Of a stretch of 64,000 nucleotides of DNA, positions 43,385-52,493 are shown in pieces (position 1 is the stretch's first letter; every line of letters begins with the position of its first letter). The stretch comes from Candidatus Latescibacterota bacterium (lineage in GTDB: Bacteria > Latescibacterota > UBA2968 > UBA8231), in the NCBI GenBank assembly GCA_022820485.1, contig JAJEFJ010000027.1, forward strand, positions 27,603-91,602, written 5' to 3'. The notes beneath the pieces were generated by a model. The model was not told where the DNA came from and did not search any database. It worked only from the letters and a program-made list of their open reading frames with translations. The translations under genes and the position numbers were made by a program.

Positions 43385-44238
43385 ACGGCCTTGCGCTGTT
43401 TGGGATTGGCTAGCTCGTCCAAGCCAGCCGCAGTCATCAACAAGCCGACGAAAATCACGCCGATAAAGAAGATGGGGATCGCCCACCACCACCACATGCC
43501 GCGAATGAGCGCGCTGAACGTAATGGCCCAATAAATGGTCATGCCGACCGTTGGATCGTTCTGCGGCCCCAAGCCGAGCGCCTCCAAACCAATCGACGAG
43601 AGAATGGCCCAGTTGACGGCATTGGTGAAATTGGCCGCGAGGTAGGGCAACAGATTGGGGAAAAGTTCCTTCCAGATGATCTCGCCGTTGCTCATGCCGT
43701 TGAGCTTGGCCATCTGCACGTACGCCCGCTCGCGCATAGTCAAAACCTGCGAGCGGATCGTCCGCGTGGGCCACATCCACGCCAGCGAAGCCACCACCAA
43801 GGCCATGATGTTGACGCTAATTTCCTCGCGGATCGTCGAGGCAATGGAGACCAGTACCACCAAGCCGGGCACAGTCAGCAGCGTATCCACGAGGCCGCGG
43901 ATGACCGTGTCGATCTTGCCGCCCATATAGCCGCTCGTAAAGCCGAGGAAAATGCCCAGCCCGAGCCCCACCGTGCCGGCCAACAGACCAATCCGCATGG
44001 TCAGCGGCACCCCCACCACCATCACGGCGAGGAGGTCGCGACCGGAGTCGTCGGTGCCAAAGGGATGCTCCAGCGAGGGGGCTTGCCGCGGCGGCGTAGC
44101 CAGTGGCTGGGCCAGTGAGGTATCGACGAAGATCGACCCCAAAACCCCAAACAGCACCACCAACAGAATCATGCACAGGCCGGCCGCGAGCATCGGGCTT
44201 TCGCGCAGGTAGTAGAGAATTTGGTCTAAGCGGTGCAT
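43381..44238 (-). CDS. Opp/Dpp-type ABC transporter permease (C subunit)
   Basis: A 285-residue protein from the ATG at 44238. A long upstream extension of the open frame is rejected because it lies within the B-subunit gene. HPFGTDDSGRDLLAVMVVG is the conserved periplasmic segment of DppC-type permeases. The EAA loop (AKLNGMSNGEIIWKELFPNL region) contacts the ATPases. About six membrane helices. It follows the B subunit by 2 bp. Confidence 0.93.
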   Translation of the reverse strand: MHRLDQILYYLRESPMLAAGLCMILLVVLFGVLGSIFVDTSLAQPLATPPRQAPSLEHPFGTDDSGRDLLAVMVVGVPLTMRIGLLAGTVGLGLGIFLGFTSGYMGGKIDTVIRGLVDTLLTVPGLVVLVSIASTIREEISVNIMALVVASLAWMWPTRTIRSQVLTMRERAYVQMAKLNGMSNGEIIWKELFPNLLPYLAANFTNAVNWAILSSIGLEALGLGPQNDPTVGMTIYWAITFSALIRGMWWWWAIPIFFIGVIFVGLLMTAAGLDELANPKQRKAV

Positions 44239-44240
44239 GG

Positions 44241-45251
44241 CTAGTGGTGGCGGCTGTGGGAAATGCGCGGGTCGAGCAGCGGATAGAAGAAGTCCATCAG
44301 CATGGTCACCAAGCCGATGGACATGATGAGAATCAACACCACGCCGTTGATAACCGTATAATCCGAGGCCTGAATGGCCTGAAAGAGCACCGTGCCGATC
44401 CCCGGATAGGCGAAAATTACCTCGACGATGACTTGGCCAGCGACCACGTTGGCCAGCGACAGCCCCAGCGCCGTGAGCTGCGGCAGCAGGGCGTTGCGCA
44501 GGCCGAAGCGGAAGAAGATCGTGCGGTTGCGCAGGCCGTTGGCCTCGGCCAACGTGATGTAATCCTCGCCCGAGGTCGTGACCATCATCCCCCGCATCCC
44601 CAGTGCCCAGAAGCCGACCTGCTGCAAGACAATGGCCAGCGCCGGCAAAATCGAGTGGTGCAACACATCGAGGACAAAGGCGGGACTTAAGATCGCCAAC
44701 ATACCGGGCGAGTACCCGCCCGACAGCGGGAAGAGGTCCAGCTTGAGGCCCAATATGTAAAGCACAATTAGCCCCAGCAGGTAGGGCGGAATTGCCGACA
44801 TGGTCATCAGCGGCACCGCTAAGTTCCGCATAAAGCGCGGTGCTGACGGCCAAGCCGACAGCGCTCCCATGAGCGTGCCCAAGGCAAACCCGATCAGCAC
44901 TGAAACGATCATCAGCCCAATGGTCCAGGGAATGGCATTGCCGATGATCTGCCCGACGCGGGCCGGATAGTTAGCCAGCGAATAGCCCAAGTCGAGCGTA
45001 AAGGTGTCGCTGAGAAAGTTGAAGTATTGGACGTGGAGCGGTTTATCGAGGCCGAACTTGGCTTGATATGCCTTGACCATGGCCTCAATGCCGTCTTGGC
45101 GCAATCCTCCACTAGCCGCGAGTTGGCCGAGCTTCTCGCGAATGGGATCGCGGCCCGTACCCAGCCGTGGCACGAAGAAGTTCACGCTCGCCGCTGCCCA
45201 TACTACAATCAGGAAAAGGGCGACCCTTTTGACGACAAAATTCCAAGACAT
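44241..45251 (-). CDS. Opp/Dpp-type ABC transporter permease (B subunit)
   Basis: A 336-residue protein, first in the operon. FVVKRVALFLIVVWAAASVNFFVPRL is the first helix of DppB-type permeases. The EAA-like loop DYITLAEANGLRNRTIFFRFGLRN and the final YPLLDPRIS are typical. It forms the membrane channel with the C subunit. The 118 bp upstream hold no gene; the RBS is weak and I cannot call a promoter with confidence. Confidence 0.93.
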   Translation of the reverse strand: MSWNFVVKRVALFLIVVWAAASVNFFVPRLGTGRDPIREKLGQLAASGGLRQDGIEAMVKAYQAKFGLDKPLHVQYFNFLSDTFTLDLGYSLANYPARVGQIIGNAIPWTIGLMIVSVLIGFALGTLMGALSAWPSAPRFMRNLAVPLMTMSAIPPYLLGLIVLYILGLKLDLFPLSGGYSPGMLAILSPAFVLDVLHHSILPALAIVLQQVGFWALGMRGMMVTTSGEDYITLAEANGLRNRTIFFRFGLRNALLPQLTALGLSLANVVAGQVIVEVIFAYPGIGTVLFQAIQASDYTVINGVVLILIMSIGLVTMLMDFFYPLLDPRISHSRHH

Positions 45252-45369
45252 GAGAGATATACAGGTGAATTTGAAAAGACGTTAAAGCTAGGGAATAAAG
45301 AGCGCCTCGTCAATTGCCTCTAGAGGGTGGGAGGAAATCGGCAGGGCTCGCTGGAATTAAGGAATGGGA

Positions 45370-46461
45370 TTATGAGTGCGACGAACGGCCGACGCGAGTT
45401 CCGATTGTGGTCTGGAATTCCTGATTGGATATGAAGCCGTACTGCTTGTCTCGATTGCCTATGAAGTTGGTCGCGTAGGGAGCAAGGGCACGATGAGCAG
45501 GGGTATTTTGTCTGTAAAGGCGCAACTCGTAACGGGTTTCACCCACGCGGGAGATTGCGGTGATGTCCCCTGTCTGCGCTAGCTTGGAATGACGCAGCGG
45601 CCCGGTTCCTAGACGAAAGTCGAGATTGTTCTCAGCCTCAAACGTCACTCGGACTTCCTCTTTGTGCCCAAGATCGACGAAATCCATCTCTATTAGGCAG
45701 GAATACGTTTTCTTGTATCCGCGTTTATTTGGTATGATGAGCGGAGGAAAGAAGTCATAACAATCCCTACTGAGCCAAAAGTACTGAGTTCCCTGTGCCT
45801 GAGCGGTTCCGGACCTCGCATTGATCCGTACGGTGTCGGCATGTCCCAAGCTCAGGATCAGCGTGATCTCATTGGTCTCATCAAGGACGATCCGAGATGA
45901 CTTCTCATCGTAGAGTAGTTGCCAAGCTGGGGACGTTGTGTTAGCAAGGTTCGGTTGGTAGAAATCCCAGCGTTGTGCCAACATGGCCTCGATCATGGCG
46001 TCCCAAGAAAAGCGCAAACTGCGGGTTGTCGTCTGATCAAGCAAAATGGCCATTTCGACGTTTTGGGCCATGCCCGGTCCGGTGAAGTTGCCGCTAGTGA
46101 CGACTAGCATCTCTCCGTTGCAGGTCTTCGACCCGTAGCTCTTGACGTGCATGAGGCGTTTACGGTTGACAAGGTGTATCTCGGCTCCGCAGTTGAGCAG
46201 TTCCCGCACGACCTGCTGGCTGGTCAGCTTCTGCTGAGTGCTACCTCCGAAAATCGCCACTACTCGGCCACCTTGCTCAATGTGGCGGCGAAACACGGGA
46301 AAGAAGCGGACGCCGCCATTGTAATTGGCAAAGCCGGAAACAATGTAGAGCGTTCCGTCACCCGTTTCGTGTTCGCGTAGCCAAACGCGTTCAAGCAGGG
46401 GAACCAATCCTTTGCTACGCCCGGTTGCGTACACATTGGGATGAACAGTCAGCTCATTCAT
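45370..46461 (-). CDS. PLD-family restriction endonuclease (BfiI/NgoFVII-like)
   Basis: A 363-residue protein. The N-terminal half is a phospholipase D-type nuclease domain with HVKSYGSKTCNGEMLVVTSGNFTGPG cut as HVKSYG (near residue 104) and SGNFTG (near 122), the HxK...N motif of R.BfiI and NgoFVII-like enzymes. These work as dimers with a single active site and need no metal. The C-terminal half (residues 200-363) would be the DNA-recognition domain, B3-like in BfiI. Length (358 for BfiI) agrees. It overlaps the adjacent methyltransferase by 4 bp. Together with two methyltransferases this makes a type IIS-like cassette. The recognition sequence cannot be predicted. Confidence 0.8.
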   Translation of the reverse strand: MNELTVHPNVYATGRSKGLVPLLERVWLREHETGDGTLYIVSGFANYNGGVRFFPVFRRHIEQGGRVVAIFGGSTQQKLTSQQVVRELLNCGAEIHLVNRKRLMHVKSYGSKTCNGEMLVVTSGNFTGPGMAQNVEMAILLDQTTTRSLRFSWDAMIEAMLAQRWDFYQPNLANTTSPAWQLLYDEKSSRIVLDETNEITLILSLGHADTVRINARSGTAQAQGTQYFWLSRDCYDFFPPLIIPNKRGYKKTYSCLIEMDFVDLGHKEEVRVTFEAENNLDFRLGTGPLRHSKLAQTGDITAISRVGETRYELRLYRQNTPAHRALAPYATNFIGNRDKQYGFISNQEFQTTIGTRVGRSSHS

Positions 46462-47942
46462 GAGTTGCGAAGTAGGACGAGAGCTTCGGCCTTGACGGCG
46501 TTACTCATGTGGTAGCCGTAGCGGTGGTACGTCTGGAGAGGAATCATTTCGTCTATAGTCCAGCCGACGCTCGTAGCGAGAGCCGCGAGATGGGTCGGGG
46601 TGTCGATGTCATGGCGAATGCCACCGAGCGTAGTGTGGTTGCGTCCGACGATGAGCCCGAAAGGGGACTTCTGGCGCATAACACCGCGTACGGCCCGGAA
46701 GCTCCGCTGCATCAAAGAGAAGTACCGATAGAGCAGGACGGGAACGGCCCGCCGACGGAACCCATCCCCCGAGCCGAGGGCCGCCTGCAACTGGCGACAG
46801 AAAGCGGCTTCGTCCTCCGGCAACCCGGCTTCATTGTTCTGCATAGCAGCAAGCATTTCGTTGCGAGTAGGGACTCGCATTTCGCGACTGCCGATTAGGT
46901 CGGCTTCAAGGCCGCGAACGTGGTCCGGCCTCAGGAGATCCAGCCAGACGAGGGACAAGCGCTGAGTATCGATGTAGGGAAGTGCCATCGCATAGGGCGG
47001 GCTAGTAATAGCCGCATCACAAGGAACTTGTAGATCATTCGGGGCAATAGTGGCCACATCCCGCAAAATGGCTCGGCCCAGCGGCAAGTTCGTGCCGAGC
47101 ACGGTCTGCACCACTTCGATGCGCTCAATGGCTCGCGTACAGTTCGCTATAAAGGCATGGATAAACGGGGTATTGGGCAACGGCGACTTGCGACGGCGGC
47201 AACGCAAGTCCTTGGGATCCTGAAGTGAGTATTCGCGCAGTAGATCGCTGGCGAGGGCAAGGAAGACCGGCGCGACTTCTCCTGCGATCTTCCGGATTTC
47301 CATGCCGACGAACTCGACAATCTGGAGGGTGTCTGAGTCGAACCACGAGCGGAGGTACCGCCCCCTAAGATTGTCGCCGACTTGGGTTGTCTTCTGCCCG
47401 GCCTGATTCAGGCTAGTCGCTAGTTGGGCGTGAATGTCCCGCAGTTTTTCCACCGATGTGTTCAATGCCCGTAGTTTTGCGTTAGCCAAGAATATGGCGA
47501 GCGGGTTCAGGTCAATGCCGCAGCTTGTCACTCCGAGATGGGCACATTCGACGAGCGTGGTACCACTGCCGCAGAAGGGATCGAGGACGTGCTGGCCGGG
47601 TTCGATGGCGAAGATATTGAGCAGTGCCTTTGCCACTTGCGGGTTGAATTTTCCCTTGTACTCGTGCAGCCCGTGGACCGAGTAGCGAGTGGCCTGCCGG
47701 TTCTGGCCCAAACGTCCGCTGTCTTCGAGACGATTTTGCAGAGTCTCGTACGAACGAGGGCCACTGACGACTCTTGCGAAGTACGTGAGACGTGAAATGC
47801 TTTTGCTATCTGGTTCGCCAACCCATTCTACTCCATTCGAGGTTAGGCGAAAGGCCGGATTCCCGAACAGGGCGGCTACTTCGCGGAAGGCGAGGTCCCG
47901 TTCATAAGGATAATAGCGATAGCCGTGCCAGATTAGGCGCAT
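46458..47942 (-). CDS. DNA methyltransferase (SPPY class, likely N4-cytosine), copy 2
   Basis: A 494-residue protein. LDPFCGSGTTLVECAHLG (near residue 125) is motif I for S-adenosylmethionine binding and AITSPPYAMALPY (near 312) is motif IV. The large insert between them probably holds the target-recognition region. SPPY rather than DPPY points to N4-cytosine methylation. It overlaps the other methyltransferase by 10 bp and the nuclease by 4 bp. It would protect one strand of an asymmetric site. Confidence 0.88.
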   Translation of the reverse strand: MRLIWHGYRYYPYERDLAFREVAALFGNPAFRLTSNGVEWVGEPDSKSISRLTYFARVVSGPRSYETLQNRLEDSGRLGQNRQATRYSVHGLHEYKGKFNPQVAKALLNIFAIEPGQHVLDPFCGSGTTLVECAHLGVTSCGIDLNPLAIFLANAKLRALNTSVEKLRDIHAQLATSLNQAGQKTTQVGDNLRGRYLRSWFDSDTLQIVEFVGMEIRKIAGEVAPVFLALASDLLREYSLQDPKDLRCRRRKSPLPNTPFIHAFIANCTRAIERIEVVQTVLGTNLPLGRAILRDVATIAPNDLQVPCDAAITSPPYAMALPYIDTQRLSLVWLDLLRPDHVRGLEADLIGSREMRVPTRNEMLAAMQNNEAGLPEDEAAFCRQLQAALGSGDGFRRRAVPVLLYRYFSLMQRSFRAVRGVMRQKSPFGLIVGRNHTTLGGIRHDIDTPTHLAALATSVGWTIDEMIPLQTYHRYGYHMSNAVKAEALVLLRNS

Positions 47943-49063
47943 GATGTTGCCCGTCTCAACAGCAGAATCGTCTCGGTCTTGATATTCGCGTGTGAGAGAT
48001 TAAAAGACTTTCGGTTAGACGCAAGTGCACGTTCGGTAGCAAATACGCGCTTGAATCCGGCGGCGCGACCGACATCCTCGATGATCTGGGCGTTGTCCAC
48101 AACGCGGCCGTGGATGCGAGAACGACCGACGACGAAACACGCATAGCCATCCAGCACAAGCACTTCTTGGAGGAGGTCGAAGGTCTGGGCCATCTGGCGC
48201 ACGAAGTCCTCGGCTGTATGGTGATCCCGCTTGAAGAAATGGGCGCGAGCGCCGATCTCTTGCTTTTTTACAGCTATGGGATCAAAGCCGAGCCACCACA
48301 TGCGGTACTTATGGTACAGCCAGTATTCGTACGCGTTAGGATAGGGGGGTGAGGTGATTACCAAGCCGATGCGCCCTAGAATCTGTTTAGGATCGAGAGC
48401 TAGCGTATCAGCTTCCAACACCGTAGCGCGTACGAGCGGATAGGATCGTTTCTGCAAAACATCGCGAATGCGGCGCACTGCCTGTGCAAATCCCCGGAAG
48501 ACGTCTTCGGCGGCAACCTGCTTCTCCACGGCAGCATAGCGGGTGTCGCTTTCTTGATTGGAGACGCGGACTATGATACTCGACAGGGCGAGGCGGAGCG
48601 GAGCTTGGTACTCAGGCGACACCTCAGTTAGCGCACTAGTCAAGGCTGCTAGTGCTTTCTGTACTGGCCGTTGAAACCAGTGGTTGAGGTTAGGAATCGC
48701 GGGAATCACAGGGTCCCGTTCTCTTTGAGCATGGCCGAGAACGTCCCGAGCTATTTCTTCGAGGCCGGGCGGCACGGATTCGGTCTTCACCTGAGACATC
48801 AAGCAGGCGATTGGATTCACGTCGATACCCACGGAGACGAGACCGTGCCTCTGGCTTTCCACTAGAGTGGTCCCGCTACCGCAGAAAGGATCGAGAACGG
48901 CTGTTCCTGCAGGGATCGGGAGGATATTCAACAAAGTGCGAGGCAATTCGGCGACGAACTTCGCCGGATAGGGATGGAGCCCCTCAATTCCACTGTGAAC
49001 GACTCGTTTTGGAAAGTCCCAATCCACATTGGCTAGTTTTCCGATTACGGTCAGGTTTCGCAT
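47933..49063 (-). CDS. DNA methyltransferase (SPPY class, likely N4-cytosine), copy 1
   Basis: A 376-residue protein, first gene of the cassette. Motif I is LDPFCGSGTTLVESQRHG (near residue 59) and motif IV is VITSPPYPNAYEYW (near 234). Motif I before motif IV, with a long stretch between, suggests the alpha-type order. It begins GKLANVDWDFPKRVVHSGIEGLHPYPAKF, a start seen in other SPPY methylases. Together with copy 2 it would modify the two strands of an asymmetric recognition site. Function as a real modification pair is inferred from motifs and gene order. Confidence 0.88.
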   Translation of the reverse strand: MRNLTVIGKLANVDWDFPKRVVHSGIEGLHPYPAKFVAELPRTLLNILPIPAGTAVLDPFCGSGTTLVESQRHGLVSVGIDVNPIACLMSQVKTESVPPGLEEIARDVLGHAQRERDPVIPAIPNLNHWFQRPVQKALAALTSALTEVSPEYQAPLRLALSSIIVRVSNQESDTRYAAVEKQVAAEDVFRGFAQAVRRIRDVLQKRSYPLVRATVLEADTLALDPKQILGRIGLVITSPPYPNAYEYWLYHKYRMWWLGFDPIAVKKQEIGARAHFFKRDHHTAEDFVRQMAQTFDLLQEVLVLDGYACFVVGRSRIHGRVVDNAQIIEDVGRAAGFKRVFATERALASNRKSFNLSHANIKTETILLLRRATSCA

Positions 49064-49112
49064 ATTCTAAAATTTCTACGATGTTTATCTAACCTCTGCA
49101 AGGGGCAAGTCG

Positions 49113-50762
49113 TCACGGCTGCTTTTGTACCGGGACACTATCCAACGATTTCACCACAATCCTTCCTTCTTTATACAAGCTCAGTAGTTTATTCGCTGGC
49201 AAATCCTCCAACCGCGTCACCGCACCATCCGGCCACCGCACCTCCACGCGCTCCACGCGCTCGGCTTGGCCCAAACCAAAGTGGAGGCGCGCGTCGCCGT
49301 GGCCCAAGTAGCCCGCCGCTCCACCAACTGACCTTACCTGCGTTCGCCCGCCTGCCGTTAGTCGCACCCAAGTGCCGACGACCTCCGGTTCGACTTGCAC
49401 CACGAGATAGTGACCAGCGCGCGTCTCATTGCGCAAGAGCGTCGGGCTGTCGTCGATATTGGTCGTGAACAGATCGACATCGCCGTCTTGGTCGTAGTCA
49501 CCGCTGATGGTCGCGCGGCTCGACTTTTGCACCAGCAATCCGGGTCCAGCTTCTTCCACCGCAGCGAACGCACCTGCTCCCTCGTTGGCAAAAAGCTGAT
49601 TGCGCTGGGCGTACGTGCCCCCGGCGCTGGCGTCATCGACTTGGGGATAGACATGGCCGTTGGCTACGAATAGGTCTAAGTCGCCGTCGAAGTCAAAGTC
49701 GAAAAAGCGCGTGCCCCAGCCGAGATAGCTCACAGTCGGGGCCGCCAAGCCGCGCTCGGCAGTAGCGTCAATAAAGGTTCCTTCGCCCGAGTTCAAATAG
49801 AGCGTATTGGTCTCGCCGTAGAAATTGGTCACATAGAGGTCGAGATCGCCGTCGCCGTCGCAATCGCCCGCATCTACGCCCATGCTCGCCTCAAGCTCGC
49901 CGTCGCCGTTGTACGCCACGCCGGCCTGCAATCCTATGTCGGCCAAACGACCGCCGTCGTTGCGGTAAAGCACATTGGGCGTCTCGTCGTTGGCCACGAA
50001 CAAATCCAGATCTCCATCGAGGTCAAAATCTGCGGGCATTACGCCCAAGCCGTAGTGGAAATTGGCCGTGGCCACGCCGGATGCGGTCGTAACATCGGTA
50101 AAAACCTCACCGTCGTTGCGGTAAAGCCGATCCCGCCCGCCTTCCATGCCCTGCGGGCCGCAAAAAACCCGCAGCCCGCCCAAATAGACGCAGGGATCCT
50201 CCAACTCTGGGTCTTGCAGCACCGGCTCGATATCGAAGACCACGTAGTTGGTAACGTAGAGGTCGAGGTCGCCATCTTGATCGTAGTCGAAAAACGCCGC
50301 GCTCGCACTGAAGTCATCGCCGGCAACCCCAGCCTGCGCTGTGACCGAGGCAAAGGCACCATCCCCGCGATTGCGATAGAGCGCATTGGCACCGTAGTTG
50401 GTCACATACAAATCGCGTTGCCCGTCGCCGTCGTAATCCCCCACAGCCACTCCCATGCCCCAACCGCGATCCTCGACGCCAGCTACAACCGGCACAAAGG
50501 CTCCACCATCGTTGCGGTAAAGCACATTGCCCGGCCCCGCACCATAGTTGGCATAGGTCGATCCGTCCACTACATAGAGATCGAGATCGCCGTCGCCGTC
50601 GTAGTCGAAAAACGCCGCGCCGCTGCCAGTGGATTCGAGGATGAAGCGCTTGTCGGGGTCGCCGTTTACGGTGGGATGCTCTAAACCAGCTTCTCGCGTC
50701 GCATCCACGAAGAAGGGATCGGCCTCGGCACTGGCGGCGAGCAATAAAAGGATAAGGACCAT
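49113..50762 (-). CDS. FG-GAP/VCBS repeat secreted protein with ASPIC/UnbV domain
   Basis: A 549-residue protein with a short signal peptide (VLILLLLAASAEA). It carries about seven FG-GAP calcium-binding repeats (DYDGDGDLDLYVVDG, DYDGDGQRDLYVTN, DFDLDGDLDLFVAN) that predict a beta-propeller. The C-terminal LHFGLGQAERVERVEVRWPDG is ASPIC/UnbV. Related proteins lie at 21202 and 53896. No lipobox is seen, so it may be periplasmic or secreted. It stands apart from the R-M cassette by 49 bp but reads in the same direction. Role unknown; CRTAC1-like proteins are often extracellular adhesion or matrix factors. Confidence 0.85.
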   Translation of the reverse strand: MVLILLLLAASAEADPFFVDATREAGLEHPTVNGDPDKRFILESTGSGAAFFDYDGDGDLDLYVVDGSTYANYGAGPGNVLYRNDGGAFVPVVAGVEDRGWGMGVAVGDYDGDGQRDLYVTNYGANALYRNRGDGAFASVTAQAGVAGDDFSASAAFFDYDQDGDLDLYVTNYVVFDIEPVLQDPELEDPCVYLGGLRVFCGPQGMEGGRDRLYRNDGEVFTDVTTASGVATANFHYGLGVMPADFDLDGDLDLFVANDETPNVLYRNDGGRLADIGLQAGVAYNGDGELEASMGVDAGDCDGDGDLDLYVTNFYGETNTLYLNSGEGTFIDATAERGLAAPTVSYLGWGTRFFDFDFDGDLDLFVANGHVYPQVDDASAGGTYAQRNQLFANEGAGAFAAVEEAGPGLLVQKSSRATISGDYDQDGDVDLFTTNIDDSPTLLRNETRAGHYLVVQVEPEVVGTWVRLTAGGRTQVRSVGGAAGYLGHGDARLHFGLGQAERVERVEVRWPDGAVTRLEDLPANKLLSLYKEGRIVVKSLDSVPVQKQP

Positions 50763-50771
50763 AGAATTAGG

Positions 50772-50910
50772 AACTGACGTTACGCACGAGTAAGTTGATT
50801 CCGGGGGTGCGCTTCGACAAGCTCAGCGCCCTGCTTCGATCTGTGCAATGTGGGCTGAGCTTGTCGAAGCCCGCCAGCGGATGTAGGGGCGGTTCGCGAA
50901 CCGCCCCTAC
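50772..50910. repeat. Intergenic inverted-repeat element, copy e
   Basis: AACTGACGTTACGCA (50772-50786) is the left terminal repeat. CTTCGACAAGCTCAGC (50812 on) faces GCTGAGCTTGTCGAAG (near 50855), and a perfect 28-bp palindrome (GTAGGGGCGGTTCG then CGAACCGCCCCTAC) lies at 50883-50910. The right terminal repeat is missing. It occupies the gap between two genes on the minus strand. Confidence 0.7.
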
Positions 50911-50919
50911 CACTGCTTC

Positions 50920-51627
50920 TCAACGGGCGCAGCGGAAGCCTATGGTGTTGCCCTTGATGTACGAATGCGAGTCCTTGGTGTTGGTCCGCTTATTGCACTG
51001 GGTCAAGGTCGGGCCGTTGACCCACGATCCTCCGCGCAAGAACTGCATTTTCTCGCCTCCTTGCGTCCACTCCCACACATTGCCGCCCATATCCAAGAGT
51101 CCAAAAGGACTGGCTCCACTCGGAAAGGACCCCACCGGCGCGGTTCGCCCATAGCCGTCCTTGTCCCCGAAGATATTCGCGCGTCCCTCCTCAAAGTCTC
51201 CCCCCCACGGATACTTTAGCCCTTCAGCTCCCGCACAGGCGAATTGCCATTCCTCCTGCGTCGGCAGGCGCTTGCCCGCCCACTGGCAATAGGCCATCGC
51301 CCCGTACCACGACACCTCAATGACCGGATGCCGCGCAAATCCTTCTTTGACCTTGTACACGCCGTCCTCCTCCACCAACGCCGTATATCGACTCCCCAGT
51401 TCCACCCAGTACATGCCCTCCACCTTGGCGTTGCCCTTCTCAGTCAGAAACGCTGCGTACTCCTCGTTAGTCACCTCGTACTTATCTATGTAAAACCCGT
51501 GATCTTCCCCCTCGATCTTTACCATCTCCCCGCCCTTGAGGGAGTCGACCGCGGCTTGTCCTTCCTGAGCCAAAGCCGCGGCCGCAACGGCAACGCACAG
51601 CGCAATTCCGCAAAACACCTGCATCAT
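50920..51627 (-). CDS. SUMF1/FGE-like secreted protein, lacking one catalytic Cys
   Basis: About 235 residues from the ATG at 51627. This ATG shares ATGA with the HAD gene, and the signal peptide (VFCGIALCVAVAAAALA) supports it. IDKYEVTNEEYAAFL, RHPVIEVSWYGAMAYCQWAGKRLPT, FGLLDMGGNVWEW and FLRGGSWVNGPTLTQCNK follow the formylglycine-generating enzyme/SUMF1 fold (PF03781). True FGE has RGGSWLCH with two Cys; here the first is replaced by Asn while the second (TQCNK) remains. It is therefore probably not a sulfatase-maturing enzyme but one of the wider family. The longer frame to 51945 is rejected. It is last in the operon. Confidence 0.85.
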   Translation of the reverse strand: MMQVFCGIALCVAVAAAALAQEGQAAVDSLKGGEMVKIEGEDHGFYIDKYEVTNEEYAAFLTEKGNAKVEGMYWVELGSRYTALVEEDGVYKVKEGFARHPVIEVSWYGAMAYCQWAGKRLPTQEEWQFACAGAEGLKYPWGGDFEEGRANIFGDKDGYGRTAPVGSFPSGASPFGLLDMGGNVWEWTQGGEKMQFLRGGSWVNGPTLTQCNKRTNTKDSHSYIKGNTIGFRCAR

Positions 51628-52493
51628 TTCTGCTCCTGTCCATCCAGCGCGTATTCCCGCACCACTTTGGCAAATCCATCGTCGGCAAAACTCGGTCCAA
51701 TCCGCACCCCATCCCCAGCCACAGCCGCCTTTACCTCGTCCTTTGCATTCCCCAGCAACACCCCAGTCCCCGCCGCGCGCAACATAGGCAAATCGTTGTC
51801 CGCGTCCCCTACCGCCAAGACGCGCTCCACGCGCCCACCTATCCGCTCGGCTAGCGTCCGCAGGGCCACCCCCTTGTCCACGCCCCGACGCATAAATTCC
51901 ACCCGATCGGGAATCGCCCACGCTATATAGACTCGATCTCCGCACAGCGCTTTGATATCGGCGATGTGCTGCTCCCGCCGCGCCGGATCAACCTCCAGCA
52001 TGAGCTTGGGCGGTACGCCCAACTCGCCGCTCTGGCAACGCGCGTACAAATCGCCGTCGAGCACCATGCCCGGCCCTCTGAGCGCTTCGAGGTGATCTAT
52101 GGGCCGGACGTGCCGGTATTCCTCGGCGATCCCCGCGTCCGTGCGTTCAAATAGACAGTACATCAGGTTTAGCCCCTCGGCGCGCCCGTATTCAACTATT
52201 TGGGCAAAGGACTCCTCGTCCAACCGCTCCTCGTGCAGCACCTCTCGCTCCGCTCCTTCTCCCGGCCCGAGAATCACCGAGCCATTATAGCCAGCCATGT
52301 AAAGTGCCCGCGCCAGTGTTGGATGGGGCTCAAAAGGGTGTTGGATGCGCAGGATGCTGCGCCCAGTGACGCTGGCTATGGGGATGCCACGCACAATCAA
52401 CTCCTCAAGCGTCGCCGCAGCCGAAGCTGCCAGCCGCCCTTCTGCGTCGAGTATTGTACCGTCGATATCAAAAGCCACTAAGTCGGTCATCAT
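51624..52493 (-). CDS. HAD-IIB (Cof-like) phosphatase
   Basis: A 289-residue protein. LVAFDIDGTILDAEG has motif I (DxDGT), SVTGRS motif II, DKGVALRTLAERIG motif III and AVGDADNDLPML motif IV, with a large cap between motifs II and III as in Cof-type phosphatases. Such enzymes dephosphorylate sugar phosphates or related metabolites in the cytoplasm. It overlaps both its neighbours by 4 bp, so it is translated with a TPR lipoprotein upstream and the FGE-like protein downstream, an unusual combination. Confidence 0.92.
   Translation of the reverse strand: MMTDLVAFDIDGTILDAEGRLAASAAATLEELIVRGIPIASVTGRSILRIQHPFEPHPTLARALYMAGYNGSVILGPGEGAEREVLHEERLDEESFAQIVEYGRAEGLNLMYCLFERTDAGIAEEYRHVRPIDHLEALRGPGMVLDGDLYARCQSGELGVPPKLMLEVDPARREQHIADIKALCGDRVYIAWAIPDRVEFMRRGVDKGVALRTLAERIGGRVERVLAVGDADNDLPMLRAAGTGVLLGNAKDEVKAAVAGDGVRIGPSFADDGFAKVVREYALDGQEQK

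Noticed and set aside
43385..43780. N-terminal extension of the D-subunit ATPase
   Set aside because: It lies inside the C-subunit permease gene; the ATG at 43384 overlaps its stop in the normal way.
44239..44853. N-terminal extension of the C-subunit permease
   Set aside because: It lies inside the B-subunit permease gene and has no membrane pattern.
51628..51945. N-terminal extension of the FGE-like gene
   Set aside because: It overlaps the HAD gene and hides a clear signal peptide.
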